Shown here piece after piece: positions 7,938 through 16,040 of a stretch of DNA of 64,000 bases. Position 1 is the stretch's first letter. Every line of letters starts with the position of its first letter. Below the pieces are notes generated by a model. The model made no database searches. It was not told the DNA's origin and worked only from the letters and a program-made list of their open reading frames with translations. Both the position numbers and the translations under genes were made by a program. The stretch is taken from the NCBI GenBank assembly GCA_900316005.1, contig ONBH01000001.1:1-64000 (forward strand). The letters run 5' to 3'. This stretch comes from an uncultured Bacteroidales bacterium. GTDB taxonomy: Bacteria; Bacteroidota; Bacteroidia; Bacteroidales; Paludibacteraceae.

Positions 7938-9590
7938 TTAAGCTTCTACACTATCCTTAGCTTTGTCGTCATGATTTTCGTCATGTTTCTCTTCATGCTT
8001 CTCTTCATGCGGGCTAAGGGTCTGACCCTTTGCGTCGGTAAACCGCATTTCCAGGAGTCCCAGGCTCTGGTTCTCCATCACGCGCACCCCAAAACGCTTT
8101 TTCCATTTGCGGGCGAGGCTGCTAAATAAGCCTCTGGTAACATATGCGTACACATAGGGGTGCAAGCTGACAAACAGCGTCCCGCTAAAATGCTCGCGCA
8201 TATGCTCAATCTGTTCCTCCACTTGGTCGGTAAACAGGATTGAAGGCTGTACTTTACCTTTGCCCAAGCACATCGGACACACTTCCATTACGTTCATCTC
8301 CACCGCGGGGCGCACGCGTTGGCGCGTAATCTGCATCAGTCCGAATTTGGAGAGCGGCAGTACGTTGTGGCGGGCACGGTCGCGACTCATCAGTTCACGC
8401 ATGCGTTGATAGAGTTGCTCCTGGTGCTCCTTGGAGTCCAAATCGATGAAATCGATAATGATAATACCTCCAATATCTCGGAGCCGGAGTTGGTGCACTA
8501 TCTCTTCTGCCGCCATCAGGTTGTACTGGAACGCATTTTCCTCCTGATCTTCGTACAGTTTCTTGGAACCGGAGTTGACATCAATCGAGAACAGCGCCTC
8601 GGTTTTGTCTATCACCAGATATCCGCCATTTTTGAACCCGACGGTACGACCGAGTCCGGTCTTGAGTTGGCGTGTGATGTCGTAGTGGTCAAAGATAGGC
8701 TGCTTGCCTGTATAGAGTCCAACCACCTTCACAGCCTCGGGTGCGATGAGTTCGACATACTGTCTGACCTCAGCCACGACGGTCTCGTCGTTGACGCGGA
8801 TGGCTTCAAAATCGGGTGAGAAGACATCACGGATGATACCAATGGTGCGCCCCAACTCCTGCGTCACAAGCCTAACCTCTGCATCCTTGGATTTAGATGG
8901 CAGTTTCTGCGGTTGTGGTTTGGGGTTTTGGAGCATGCGCACGGTGTCTTCCCATCGCTTGACCAGTAGCCGCAGTTCGTTATCCAATTCTGCTACACGT
9001 TTATCTTCCGCCAGCGTGCGTACGATAACTCCATAGCCCTGGGGCTTGATGGATTGCAGCAGTTGTTTAAGCCGGCTTCGTTCGCTCTCGCGTTTGATTT
9101 TGCCCGACACCATGACTTTTTCCGCAAACGGAATTAGCACCATATTTCGTCCGGCGATACTTATCTCCGCCGTCAGACGCGGTCCTTTGGTGTTGATGGG
9201 TTCTTTGGAGACTTGCACCAGCAGCATGTCGCCCACCTTGAGCACATCGGCTATCTGTCCATCTTTGCCAACATCCTTTTGATGCTGTTCTTTGGCCATA
9301 GATGGAATCTTACGGCGGTCAGAGACAGCTTTCGTGACATACGAACGCGTGGTCAGGAACTCGCTTCCAAGATCCAAATAGTGTAGAAAAGCTTCTTTTT
9401 CGTAACCGACATCCACGAAGGCAGCATTCAGCGCGGGCATGATTTTCTTGACGCGACCGTAGTAGATATTTCCCACCGCGAAGTTATCAACATCTCTCTT
9501 CTCGCGGTTAATCTCCTGCAGACGGCCGTCCTCCGTCAGCGCGATAGCTATCTCATCGGGCTGTACATCGACAATGAGTTCGCTTTTCAT
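7938..9590 (-). CDS. rng: Ribonuclease E/G family endoribonuclease
   Basis: A 550-residue Rne/Rng family protein for mRNA decay and rRNA maturation. The N-terminal S1 domain (VGNIYYGRVKKIMPALNAAFVDVGYEKEA) contains a long insert at about residues 75-105. The catalytic magnesium aspartates are in FSIDVNSG and IIDFIDLDSKEHQ. A CPMCLGKG motif near residue 440 matches the zinc-link cysteines of RNase E. The C-terminus ends in low-complexity HEEKHEEKHDENHDDK, a tandem His/Glu/Lys tail not needed for catalysis. Length fits RNase G-type proteins without the long scaffold of E. coli RNase E. The tiny ribosomal-type protein and HU lie upstream on the same strand. Confidence 0.95.
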   Translation of the reverse strand: MKSELIVDVQPDEIAIALTEDGRLQEINREKRDVDNFAVGNIYYGRVKKIMPALNAAFVDVGYEKEAFLHYLDLGSEFLTTRSYVTKAVSDRRKIPSMAKEQHQKDVGKDGQIADVLKVGDMLLVQVSKEPINTKGPRLTAEISIAGRNMVLIPFAEKVMVSGKIKRESERSRLKQLLQSIKPQGYGVIVRTLAEDKRVAELDNELRLLVKRWEDTVRMLQNPKPQPQKLPSKSKDAEVRLVTQELGRTIGIIRDVFSPDFEAIRVNDETVVAEVRQYVELIAPEAVKVVGLYTGKQPIFDHYDITRQLKTGLGRTVGFKNGGYLVIDKTEALFSIDVNSGSKKLYEDQEENAFQYNLMAAEEIVHQLRLRDIGGIIIIDFIDLDSKEHQEQLYQRMRELMSRDRARHNVLPLSKFGLMQITRQRVRPAVEMNVMEVCPMCLGKGKVQPSILFTDQVEEQIEHMREHFSGTLFVSLHPYVYAYVTRGLFSSLARKWKKRFGVRVMENQSLGLLEMRFTDAKGQTLSPHEEKHEEKHDENHDDKAKDSVEA

Positions 9591-9677
9591 ACTTTCAATA
9601 ATTCAAAAAAAAGGCTCTGCGGCAGACCGTCTTGCGCCCAAGACAGCCATTGCCACACAGCCGAAGATTAGTTCGCC

Positions 9678-9767
9678 TTACTTATGTTTATGGCGATTCT
9701 TACGCAGGCGTTTTTTACGCTTATGCGTCGACATCTTATGTCTCTTATGCTTCTTTCCGTTAGGCAT
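9678..9767 (-). CDS. Tiny basic protein, bS22/mS38 (AURKAIP1/COX24) type
   Basis: A 29-residue ORF (MPNGKKHKRHKMSTHKRKKR... ending NRHKHK), too short for most gene callers. About two thirds of the residues are Lys, Arg or His. The KMSTHKRKKRLRKNR core resembles the AURKAIP1/COX24 family, which includes mitochondrial mS38 and mycobacterial bS22, both small-subunit ribosomal proteins. I infer a ribosomal or RNA-binding role. It sits between HU (31 nt away) and rng on the same strand. The start is an ATG, with no Shine-Dalgarno, as usual here. Confidence 0.8.
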   Translation of the reverse strand: MPNGKKHKRHKMSTHKRKKRLRKNRHKHK

Positions 9768-9798
9768 AATCGTTAATGATTTATAGTTAGTTAATTAA

Positions 9799-10074
9799 TT
9801 ATTTATTCAATTGATTCATAAAATCACGCGAAGGTTTGAAGGCAACTACATTGCGTTCGGGCACCTGTACGGTAACATTGTTGGTAATGTCGCGTCCCTT
9901 GTGAGCAGCACGTCTCTTGACCGACAAGGTTCCAAAACCGCGTACATACATAGCATCGCCCATCAGCAGGGTTTTCTTCAGATTATGGATTGCAGCTTCT
10001 ACAATATTCTGAATCGAGTTACGGTCATACCCGGTCTGCAAAGCAATACTTTTTACCAGTTCTAACTTCGTCAT
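9799..10074 (-). CDS. HU/IHF family DNA-binding protein
   Basis: A 91-residue nucleoid protein of the HU/IHF family that bends DNA as a dimer. Family features are the N-terminal MTKLELVKSIALQTG helix pair, the GFGTLSVKRRAAHKGRDI strand and loop, and the C-terminal VVAFKPSRDFMNQL. The arm tip has NNVTVQVPERN in place of the usual NPxTG, where the proline intercalates, so the arm is a variant. It has its own promoter, divergent from mutY, and probably leads a short transcript into the 29-residue ORF and rng. Confidence 0.93.
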   Translation of the reverse strand: MTKLELVKSIALQTGYDRNSIQNIVEAAIHNLKKTLLMGDAMYVRGFGTLSVKRRAAHKGRDITNNVTVQVPERNVVAFKPSRDFMNQLNK

Positions 10075-10123
10075 AATTTCATCATTTTTTGTGTTCTGTT
10101 TCTTCTTTAAGCCATTTGGACTG

Positions 10124-10155
10124 CAAAATTACACTTTTTTTCTGAAATATGAAAG
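10124..10155 (-). promoter_or_regulatory. Promoter of the HU gene
   Basis: On the minus strand TAATTTTG (10124-10131) lies 20 nt from a degenerate -33 box CTTT (10152-10155). The spacer CATATTTCAGAAAA matches the extended consensus of this window. Confidence 0.65.
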
Positions 10156-10194
10156 TTTTTTTGAAAAAAAATTCGTTTTACAAGATTTTTTTTG

Positions 10195-10202
10195 TATTTT
10201 TG
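10195..10202 (+). promoter_or_regulatory. Possible promoter of mutY (-7 box only)
   Basis: TATTTTTG followed by C lies 8 nt before the mutY ATG. The -33 box is weak (TTCG at 19 nt). If used, the mRNA would be leaderless or nearly so. Confidence 0.45.
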
Positions 10203-10210
10203 CACCCAAA

Positions 10211-11248
10211 ATGAAGAAAAACGAGCAATTTTACCGCTATTTATACGCATGGTACGCCGAAAATCGTCGCGTACTACCCTGGCGTGAGACAACCGACCCG
10301 TATTGCATTTGGGTCTCCGAAATCATCCTGCAGCAGACTCGCGTGCAGCAAGGCATCGATTACTACCTCCGGTTCATTGACCGTTTCCCGACGGTGGATG
10401 ATTTGGCTCGCGCGACGGAGGATGAGGTGCTGCGCATGTGGCAAGGACTGGGTTATTACTCGCGCGCGCGTAATTTACATAAAGGTGCCCGCTATATCAC
10501 GGAGGAACGCAAGCATCTGCAGTCGCCGGAATGGTTTCCCGCCGGCTATGACGAATTGCGCCGCATTCCCGGCGTGGGCGACTACACAGCCGGAGCGATT
10601 GCTTCGTTTGCCTACAACCTCCCCTATCCTGCCCCCGATGGCAACGTCTATCGCGTACTCGCGCGGCTGAATGACGACGAGACCCCGTTTGACACCACCG
10701 AGGGTAAGAAACGTTTTCGGAAACAAGACTGCGACCTGCTTGACCAGACGCAACCCAGACTCTTCAACTCAGCGCTGATGGAACTCGGCGCACTCGTCTG
10801 CACCCATCCGACGCCCGACTGCGAGGTTTGTCCCGTCAGCGACTACTGCCTGGGGTTGAAGCACAATACCGCCGCCTTGCTGCCCGTTCGAAAATCACGT
10901 CCGGTAGTGCGCGACCGCTATTTCTGCTACACCATCTATCTCAACGGCGATAAGACACTCATCCGGCAGCGAACCGAAAAAGACATCTGGCATCACCTGT
11001 GGGAGTTTCCGCTTGAGGAAGTAGAGGCATTTCCGGAAAGAGAGACTCCGCTATTAGGCGAGTTTACGCATCAACTGAGCCACCAACGTATTCATGCACG
11101 CTTCTACATAGAAAAAGTACCGGAGTTGCCCCCGGTACCGCTGACCTACGCCGTAAAGTTATCGGAATTGGACGATTACGCCCTATCACGATTAACGCTA
11201 AAAGCGTTAGATTTAATCAGTGAATCCGTAAGCCGGGTTCTGTTTTAG
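10211..11248 (+). CDS. mutY: A/G-specific adenine DNA glycosylase MutY
   Basis: A 345-residue base-excision repair glycosylase that removes adenine mispaired with 8-oxoguanine. It shows the WxSEIILQQTRV helix, the helix-hairpin-helix with catalytic Asp (IPGVGDYTAGAIASFAY...PDGNV) and the iron-sulfur cluster C-x6-C-x2-C-x5-C (CTHPTPDCEVCPVSDYC). The C-terminal NUDIX-like domain that recognises 8-oxoG is present (residues 235-335). The start at 10211 removes a 40-residue AT-rich extension that overlaps promoters. The last ten or so codons (SESVSRVLF and the TAG) are the complement of the 3' end of RNase P RNA, so the extreme C-terminus is dictated by that gene. Confidence 0.95.
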   Translation: MKKNEQFYRYLYAWYAENRRVLPWRETTDPYCIWVSEIILQQTRVQQGIDYYLRFIDRFPTVDDLARATEDEVLRMWQGLGYYSRARNLHKGARYITEERKHLQSPEWFPAGYDELRRIPGVGDYTAGAIASFAYNLPYPAPDGNVYRVLARLNDDETPFDTTEGKKRFRKQDCDLLDQTQPRLFNSALMELGALVCTHPTPDCEVCPVSDYCLGLKHNTAALLPVRKSRPVVRDRYFCYTIYLNGDKTLIRQRTEKDIWHHLWEFPLEEVEAFPERETPLLGEFTHQLSHQRIHARFYIEKVPELPPVPLTYAVKLSELDDYALSRLTLKALDLISESVSRVLF

Positions 11249-11557
11249 CCTGCCATTAATCTCGAACGAACCGTTACCGGCCGCTTCTCTCGCTTCCTAC
11301 CCTCCAACTCGGGCGAGCAACCCTCTCGCATCCCGAAGGACGCAGCGTCGGTTTACATGGAATTGCAACCCACAGTATGCTCGTTCCACCCTGCACTTGC
11401 GTGCAGACTCGTCTCTATACCAGTGACCAAACATTTCTGCCTGACGGCCGTTAACCGCTGTGGTGCTCTGTGTTGCCCGGACTTTCCTCCCCGATAGAGA
11501 TTAAGTAGCAGCAAGCTGATACTTTCTTTCTCATCGTGGCGACAGACCGATTCACTT
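11217..11557 (-). ncRNA. rnpB: RNase P RNA (bacterial class A)
   Basis: On the minus strand the RNA begins near AAGTGAATCGGTC and contains the universally conserved GAGGAAAGTCCGGGC. It ends with AACCCGGCTTACGGATTCACT, which re-pairs with the 5' end (GTGAATC/GATTCAC, stem P1). It is the catalytic RNA that matures tRNA 5' ends. Length is about 340 nt. Its 3' end overlaps the mutY coding sequence by about 32 nt on the opposite strand. A classical terminator is not evident; an inverted TAACGCT/AGCGTTA lies just beyond inside mutY but lacks a T tract. Confidence 0.95.
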
Positions 11558-11569
11558 ACAAATCCACTG

Positions 11570-11601
11570 CAAAAGTACTACTTTTTTCTGACATACGCAA
11601 A
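11570..11601 (-). promoter_or_regulatory. Promoter of rnpB
   Basis: On the minus strand TTTG (11598-11601), 20 nt, TACTTTTG (11570-11577), then C. The predicted start lies within about ten bases of the mature RNA 5' end. Confidence 0.85.
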
Positions 11602-11616
11602 TGTTTTGTCAGAAAA

Positions 11617-11648
11617 TTTGCATATATCAACTTTTTTTTGTACTTTTG
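11617..11648 (+). promoter_or_regulatory. Promoter of the menG-fprA operon
   Basis: TTTG (11617-11620), 20 nt, TACTTTTG (11641-11648), then C. The ATG of menG follows at 11658, so the leader is extremely short. It is back to back with the rnpB promoter. Confidence 0.85.
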
Positions 11649-11657
11649 CAACTTGAA

Positions 11658-12356
11658 ATGAAAGAAAAAGAGAACATAGGGGCCCTATTCGACCGTATAG
11701 CTCGTCGCTACGACCGCTTCAACCATCTGCTCTCGATGGGTATCGACAAGTGTTGGCGCCGCCGCGTCGTACGCGGTATGAAGAGTTACGAATCGGTTTT
11801 GGATGTGGCCGTTGGTACCGGTGACCTGGCGATTGAAATGCTCCGCCGCGGCAAGGCGCAGCAGGTAACAGGAATTGACCTGAGCGACGAGATGATGCGT
11901 ATCGCGCAGCATAAAGCCCTGCGTGCCAATGTCAATAAACGCCTTACCCTGCAGCATGCTAATGCACAGGCGATGCCGTTTGCGAATGACACTTTTGACG
12001 CTGTCACTTGCTCCTTCGGCGTGCGAAATTTCGCCAATCTAACCGAAGGCCTAAATGAGATGCGACGCGTATTGAGACCTGGTGGAAAGCTGATAATCTT
12101 AGAGTTTTCCTATCCCGTTTCAGGTCCGCTGCGGATGGGTTACGACCTGTACTTTGGGCATCTGATGCCGCTAATCGGGCAGATGCTCATCGGCGACAGA
12201 AAGCCATTTTTGTATTTCCGTGAGTCGGTACGCAACTTCATATGGGGCGAAGAACTATGCTGCAAACTGCGCGAAGCGGGTTTTGAGAACGTAACGTTTG
12301 AGCCGCTCAGTTTCTCTATTGCCATGAATTATCAAGCAAACAAACCAATAGCATGA
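11658..12356 (+). CDS. menG: Demethylmenaquinone methyltransferase
   Basis: A 232-residue SAM-dependent methyltransferase of the UbiE/COQ5 family, which makes the last methylation in menaquinone synthesis. Motifs: the N-terminal FDRIARRYDRFNHLLSMG signature, SAM motif I LDVAVGTGDLA, FDAVTCSFGVRNF and RVLRPGGKLIILEFS. Bacteroidales lack ubiquinone, so menaquinone is the expected substrate. The start at 11658 follows from the promoter, whose -7 box overlaps any upstream start. It overlaps the flavodiiron gene by four bases (ATGA), so the two are translationally coupled. Confidence 0.95.
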   Translation: MKEKENIGALFDRIARRYDRFNHLLSMGIDKCWRRRVVRGMKSYESVLDVAVGTGDLAIEMLRRGKAQQVTGIDLSDEMMRIAQHKALRANVNKRLTLQHANAQAMPFANDTFDAVTCSFGVRNFANLTEGLNEMRRVLRPGGKLIILEFSYPVSGPLRMGYDLYFGHLMPLIGQMLIGDRKPFLYFRESVRNFIWGEELCCKLREAGFENVTFEPLSFSIAMNYQANKPIA

Positions 12357-13510
12357 ACCAAAAAGTACAGTACATCGGTTGTGATGACCGAGATTTGACT
12401 CTTTTTGAGAGTCAGTATGACCTGCCGGAAGGTATGTGTTACAACAGCTACCTGCTCTCCGGGCAAAAGATTGCCGTGATGGACTCCGTTGATAGCCGCA
12501 AGACAGACGAGTGGCTGCATAACGTAGCCGAAGCACTCCACGGCGCCCAACCTGATTATATCATCATTCACCACATGGAGCCGGACCATAGCGGTTCGCT
12601 TTGCGCATTTTTGACAGCCTATCCCACAGCTCAGGTGGTATGTAGCGACCGCGCCGTCAAGATGATCGGACAATTCCAATGTCTGCCCGAAGGCGCAAAA
12701 GCCCCTCTTGTCATCAAGGAAGGCGACGCCCTGGACTTAGGCGGCATAACGCTTCGTTTCCTGGCGGCGCCCATGATACATTGGCCCGAGGTGATGGTTA
12801 GCTATGCCGAGGAAATCCGTACACTCTTCTCTGCCGACGCATTCGGCAAGTTTGGCGTATATGACGCCGATGCTGACGACTGGGCGTGCGAAGCCAGACG
12901 ATACTATTTCAATATCTGCGGTAAATACGGCATGCCGGTCAGCCGCCTGATGGCGAAGATACAAGCGCTGCAGATTGACACCATTTGTCCGCTACACGGC
13001 CCTGTACTGGAAGGCGAGCAGAAAGATGAAGCCGTCCGCCTTTACTCCATATGGTCCGCCTATGGCATCGAGACAAAAGGTGTGCTCATAGCCTGCGCCA
13101 GCATACACGGCAACACCATGGCTGCCGCCGAGCGACTCGCTGAGATGCTGCGTGAGCGTGAGGCCGGACGCGTGGAACTGACCGACCTCTGCCGCGATGA
13201 CATGGCAGAAGCTATCGAAGATGCCTTCCGTATGGATCGACTTATCGTCTGCGCCTCCAGTTACGACAATAATGTCTTCCCGCCCATGCACCAGTTCCTA
13301 TGGAAACTGCAGCAGAAAGGCTTCCAGAACCGCCGCGTCGGAATCGTTGAGAACGGAAGTTGGGCTCCGTCAGCCGGCCGCGAGATGAAAGCCCTGCTCA
13401 CGGGCATGACGGGTATCAAGATTGAAGAACCGATGGTGACTATCATCAGCCGCCTCAATCCCGATTCTGAAGCACAGCTCACAGCTCTTGCCGACGTCAT
13501 GGCGAAATAG
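12353..13510 (+). CDS. FprA-type flavodiiron protein
   Basis: A 385-residue A-type flavoprotein that reduces oxygen or nitric oxide to protect anaerobes. The N-terminal metallo-beta-lactamase-like domain binds the di-iron site: HHMEPDHSGS gives H-x-E-x-D-H, and further ligands include the histidine in PLHGP. The C-terminal flavodoxin domain (from about residue 250) starts GVLIACASIHGNTMAAAERLAEML with the FMN phosphate loop. There is no rubredoxin extension, so electrons must come from a separate partner. It is the second gene of the menG operon and is followed by a symmetrical terminator. Confidence 0.93.
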   Translation: MNQKVQYIGCDDRDLTLFESQYDLPEGMCYNSYLLSGQKIAVMDSVDSRKTDEWLHNVAEALHGAQPDYIIIHHMEPDHSGSLCAFLTAYPTAQVVCSDRAVKMIGQFQCLPEGAKAPLVIKEGDALDLGGITLRFLAAPMIHWPEVMVSYAEEIRTLFSADAFGKFGVYDADADDWACEARRYYFNICGKYGMPVSRLMAKIQALQIDTICPLHGPVLEGEQKDEAVRLYSIWSAYGIETKGVLIACASIHGNTMAAAERLAEMLREREAGRVELTDLCRDDMAEAIEDAFRMDRLIVCASSYDNNVFPPMHQFLWKLQQKGFQNRRVGIVENGSWAPSAGREMKALLTGMTGIKIEEPMVTIISRLNPDSEAQLTALADVMAK

Positions 13511-13527
13511 CCATCCGCGCCAAGGCA

Positions 13528-13571
13528 CAAAAAAACATCGCAACTCTAATACAGGGCTGCGATGTTTTTTT
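13528..13571. terminator. Bidirectional terminator
   Basis: A-rich AAAAAAACATCGCA pairs with TGCGATGTTTTTTT across a 15-nt loop. It separates the convergent flavodiiron and amylase genes. Confidence 0.88.
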
Positions 13572-13586
13572 GAGGGCTGCGGTAAT

Positions 13587-15425
13587 TTACTTCTTAAGCT
13601 TAACCACCAGATAACTGAGCGGTTCCATCTTCAGGTCATCGCGTTTGAGGTCCACCTCTTCATCGGTCATCACGTCAATACCCAGCGTGTTGTAGGCGGA
13701 GAGTATTTCGCTATAGTGTTGGGTAGGAATGACGCGATCTTCCTCTGAAGCATTAATGAATACGAATACCGCCTCATCTTCCAGATAACGGAAATAAGCA
13801 TAGGTATTGTCACGACTCATGAAGTGCATCGTGCGGCCTTTCCAGATAGCGGGTTCCTTCTGACGCCATTGCAGCAGATGGGAGATTTGCTTATAGATTT
13901 GCATCTGATCATCAGTCAGTTCGGCCTTGGTAGGCAGCGGCTGACGCAAGCCGGAGTGCCCCATCTTGATATCTGCGCTACGCTGACCGTACTCATCGCC
14001 GGCATAGAGTTGCGGAATACCACGCATGGTGGCCATCAGCACGTGGCCGATAACGACACGACGCGGGTCATTATCCTTCACGACATCAGCAAAGCGGTCC
14101 ATATCATGGTTGCCGACAAAGAGCAGCAGGTTGTTGGTATTAGCATAGAGACCATCCATGGCAAGTGCGTCATACACGCGCGTCATACCATTACCCCAGC
14201 CGGCTCCGTCGTTCTCAAGGGCTTGGCGAATAGCTTCCTCCACGGGGAAGTCCATGACGGTAGGCAGATTGGAGTTGAAACCGTCAAAGTTCTTGGCGTC
14301 AGCCTGCCAATAAGCAACGGCGCTGGCGGGACGCGTCCAGCACTCACCTACAATATTGATCCACGGATAGTCGGCACGCACGGCTTGGCACCAACGTGAC
14401 ATCGGATTTTTCTCGTTGTAAGGATAGGTATCCACACGCAAACCATCCAGGTTGGCGTACTCAACCCACCAGATAGCCCATTGCTGGAAATAATGGAGCA
14501 GGTCGGGGTTATCGAGGTTCATATCCGCCATGTGATGGTCAAACCAGCCTTCGGCGTTCACCTTGCAGTCGTAAGCCGAAGCATTGGGGTCGTACCAGGT
14601 CGTGAAGGCATTATTGGTAGCCGTGTATTCGTCGAACTGGTGCCACCAATCTTTGTAAGGCAGGTCAGCCGACCACCAATGCGTTGTGCCGCAATGGTTC
14701 GTCACAATATCCATGATGAACTTCAGGCCTTTCTTGTGTGCCTGTTCCACCATTTGGCAGTATAGTTCGTTGCTGCCAAAACGCGGGTCTATATGGTAAT
14801 AGTCCGAGCAGGCATAGCCGTGGTAGGAGAAGGTGCGATCGTTATCAACGGTCAACGGAGTCGGCCAGATGGCCGTTGCGCCGGTCTCAACAATATGATC
14901 CAGTTCGTTGATAATACCTTGTATATCACCACCTTGACGACCGTGGATATTCGTTTTGTCGGTCGGTTCGAGCATGCCGGGCATTACGTTGTTGGACGCA
15001 TCACCATCACGGAAACGGTCAGGGGTGATGAGATAAACCACATCGCGCGAGGTAAAGGATTCACGCCCCTTGTTGTCGCGACGCTGGGCGATGACGTAGT
15101 TGAATGACGTGGTCTTCTTGCCTTTCTTTACGGTAATCTTGTAGGTACCCTCCTGACGTACATCCATGTCCAAGAATAGGTAGTTGCGACTCTCGGCATT
15201 ATGTTGCCCGCGCACAGTAAGACCCGTTTGGTCAGTTATAGTTTTCTTTCCTTCAACACGGGCGACAGATACCTGTGCATCTGCCAGATCTTCGCCATAC
15301 ACCATTAGGGTGAGGGGCATCTTCATGTTGGTCCACCAACTAAGCGGTTCAACACGTTTTACTTCAATAGCATTCGCTACTATAGCAAAGGCTGTGAGCA
15401 GTACGAACAGAATTGTTTTTCTCAT
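13587..15425 (-). CDS. GH13 alpha-amylase/neopullulanase, SusA-like
   Basis: A 612-residue secreted or periplasmic glycoside hydrolase of family 13, acting on starch-type alpha-glucans or cyclodextrins. A signal peptide (MRKTILFVLLTAFAIVANA) is followed by an N-terminal beta-sandwich (residues 20-115) as in neopullulanases. The (beta/alpha)8 barrel carries MDIVTNHCG, DGLRVDTYPY (nucleophile Asp), NIVGECW (acid/base Glu) and FVGNHDMDRF (third acid). A small C-terminal beta domain ends the protein. I chose ATG 15425 over one three codons upstream because it gives a standard signal peptide. It is monocistronic and no SusCD pair lies nearby. Confidence 0.93.
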   Translation of the reverse strand: MRKTILFVLLTAFAIVANAIEVKRVEPLSWWTNMKMPLTLMVYGEDLADAQVSVARVEGKKTITDQTGLTVRGQHNAESRNYLFLDMDVRQEGTYKITVKKGKKTTSFNYVIAQRRDNKGRESFTSRDVVYLITPDRFRDGDASNNVMPGMLEPTDKTNIHGRQGGDIQGIINELDHIVETGATAIWPTPLTVDNDRTFSYHGYACSDYYHIDPRFGSNELYCQMVEQAHKKGLKFIMDIVTNHCGTTHWWSADLPYKDWWHQFDEYTATNNAFTTWYDPNASAYDCKVNAEGWFDHHMADMNLDNPDLLHYFQQWAIWWVEYANLDGLRVDTYPYNEKNPMSRWCQAVRADYPWINIVGECWTRPASAVAYWQADAKNFDGFNSNLPTVMDFPVEEAIRQALENDGAGWGNGMTRVYDALAMDGLYANTNNLLLFVGNHDMDRFADVVKDNDPRRVVIGHVLMATMRGIPQLYAGDEYGQRSADIKMGHSGLRQPLPTKAELTDDQMQIYKQISHLLQWRQKEPAIWKGRTMHFMSRDNTYAYFRYLEDEAVFVFINASEEDRVIPTQHYSEILSAYNTLGIDVMTDEEVDLKRDDLKMEPLSYLVVKLKK

Positions 15426-15465
15426 ATATAACAACGATTTTAGTGATTTTCTCGATTAGCGAGTG

Positions 15466-15497
15466 CAAAATTATAAAAAATTCGGCATATACGCAAC
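15466..15497 (-). promoter_or_regulatory. Promoter of the GH13 gene
   Basis: On the minus strand TAATTTTG (15466-15473) lies 20 nt from GTTG (15494-15497), a one-base variant of TTTG. It is back to back with the promoter at 15523. Confidence 0.65.
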
Positions 15498-15522
15498 TTT
15501 TTCGCATTTTTTTTTCAAAATA

Positions 15523-15554
15523 TTTGTGTATATCAAAAAAAAAGGGTAACTTTG
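15523..15554 (+). promoter_or_regulatory. Promoter of the small secreted protein gene
   Basis: TTTG (15523-15526), 20 nt, TAACTTTG (15547-15554), then C. It fixes the translation start at 15576 rather than 15552. Confidence 0.82.
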
Positions 15555-15575
15555 CACCCGATTTGGGTACAAACC

Positions 15576-15938
15576 ATGAAAAGAATACTGATACTAACAT
15601 ATTTAATAGCGTTAACGACTGCCGTAACGGTCGCTCAGACTTATGGTACGCATCATAAGCCCGGGTACGATCCTACTTATCAGGAAGGATTCTCTACCAA
15701 CGGAAACAATAGCAGCAACCTTGCACCGATTGGCGCAACGTCTGTCCCGAATATGGCAACCACAACCTATGACGAGATTACGATATCTCCTACCGGTCCG
15801 TTGCGTGCTTTTGATACTCCGGATGATCCAAATCGGGGAAAAGAGTACCCGATTGGTGAACCGACGGTATTGCTGATTTTTGCCGCGGCTTTTGCCGGCG
15901 GAATAACTTACCGCAAACTAACAGTTACTGGGAAGTAA
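15576..15938 (+). CDS. Small exported protein with C-terminal hydrophobic anchor
   Basis: A 120-residue protein I cannot assign to a named family. It has a signal peptide (MKRILILTYLIALTTAVTVAQ), then about 70 residues rich in Gly, Pro, Ser, Thr and Asn. The C-terminus has a PIGEP motif, a hydrophobic stretch VLLIFAAAFAGGITY and a basic tail RKLTVTGK. Motif, hydrophobic segment and basic end in that order resemble the layout of C-terminal sorting signals (LPXTG, PEP-CTERM), though no known motif matches exactly. It is monocistronic with a clear promoter and terminator, which argues that it is a real gene. Confidence 0.8.
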   Translation: MKRILILTYLIALTTAVTVAQTYGTHHKPGYDPTYQEGFSTNGNNSSNLAPIGATSVPNMATTTYDEITISPTGPLRAFDTPDDPNRGKEYPIGEPTVLLIFAAAFAGGITYRKLTVTGK

Positions 15939-15986
15939 CTTTTTTTTCATAATTTAAAAAAATTTTGAGTTAATAATTAAAAGAGG

Positions 15987-16011
15987 AAAATCCGGCGAAG
16001 AGCCGGATTTT
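15987..16011. terminator. Bidirectional terminator
   Basis: AAAATCCGGC pairs with GCCGGATTTT around a five-base loop. It closes both the small secreted gene and the leftward fabG operon. Confidence 0.88.
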
Positions 16012-16040
16012 CTGTTTCATTTCTATAAGAGTTCATACCC

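Noticed and set aside
11190-11216. Terminator for rnpB (TAACGCT/AGCGTTA)
   Set aside because: No T tract follows and the sequence is coding for mutY. It may be coincidental.
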